From assembly GCA_002427995.1 (NCBI GenBank), contig DIZV01000083.1:3148-8337 (forward strand): a stretch of DNA of 5,190 nucleotides, given 5' to 3'. This DNA is from Chloroflexi bacterium UBA6019. GTDB lineage: Bacteria; Chloroflexota; Dormibacteria; Dormibacterales; Dormibacteraceae. The notes under the pieces are model-generated. The model did no database searches. It was not told where the DNA came from and saw nothing but the letters and a program-made list of their open reading frames with translations. The position numbers and the translations under genes are program-made. Of this stretch, positions 5,119-5,190 are shown one piece after another. The first letter of the stretch is position 1; the number at the start of each line of letters is the position of its first letter.

Positions 5119-5190
5119 TTAGTAGAGCTCCTCGAAGGGAGGCTCGGGGGTGGGTACGAACAGCTCGTCCGCCAGCTCTTCGCCGCCGGC
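5119..5190 (-). CDS. C-terminal end of an unidentified gene upstream of tadB
   Basis: The minus strand is open from the window edge to a TAA at 5119-5121, giving 23 residues, acidic and proline-containing, ending in VPTPEPPFEELY. Third codon positions are G or C in about 20 of 23 codons, clearly better than in the two competing frames, which supports real coding. It ends 37 bases before tadB on the same strand, so it is probably the preceding gene of the operon. In Tad loci that position is often taken by tadA or tadZ/cpaE, but the visible tail matches nothing I recognise. It is too short to name. Confidence 0.5.
   Translation of the reverse strand, partial: AGGEELADELFVPTPEPPFEELY

Overview
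This is a GC-rich bacterial segment (about two-thirds GC by eye, strong G/C bias at third codon positions) carrying parts of a Tad/Flp-type pilus (type IVc pilus) locus. Nearly everything is on the minus strand. The gene set (TadB- and TadC-like inner-membrane proteins, a TadA/CpaF-type ATPase, ComF, DUF192, DUF421) does not fix the taxon. My guess is a Chloroflexota (Thermomicrobia-like) or other GC-rich environmental bacterium, and this is weakly supported.

Layout, read in the minus-strand transcription direction (right to left). Block A (5190 to 2618): the last 23 codons of an unidentified gene, tadB (328 aa), a tadC gene that is broken into two frames by an apparent one-base insertion at 3869-3871, and a DUF421/YetF-type membrane protein. 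The genes lie 7 to 37 bases apart and look like one operon. An alpha/beta hydrolase gene on the plus strand (1866-2615) comes next. It converges on the DUF421 gene with only 2 bases between the stop codons, and it diverges from the DUF192 gene with 30 bases between the start codons. Block B (1835 to 1): a small DUF192 protein, ComF, and the first 239 codons of a TadA/CpaF-type secretion ATPase that runs off the window. Gaps of 37 and 29 bases suggest a second operon.

Functionally, TadA is the hexameric cytoplasmic ATPase that drives pilus assembly, and TadB and TadC are its membrane platform partners, so the two blocks probably serve one machine although the hydrolase gene separates them. ComF, a phosphoribosyltransferase-fold protein known from DNA uptake, sits directly upstream of the ATPase. 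This raises a possible link between this Tad pilus and DNA uptake or use. The hydrolase, DUF192 and DUF421 proteins have recognisable folds but no role that can be read from the sequence.

Points most worth checking: the tadC frameshift (real lesion, recoding or assembly error); the symmetric 30-base divergent region with overlapping -10-like elements exactly at its centre and no Shine-Dalgarno on either side; and the short-headed TadA coupled to comF. I found no RNA genes, CRISPR arrays, insertion sequences or gene-free stretches longer than 300 bases.
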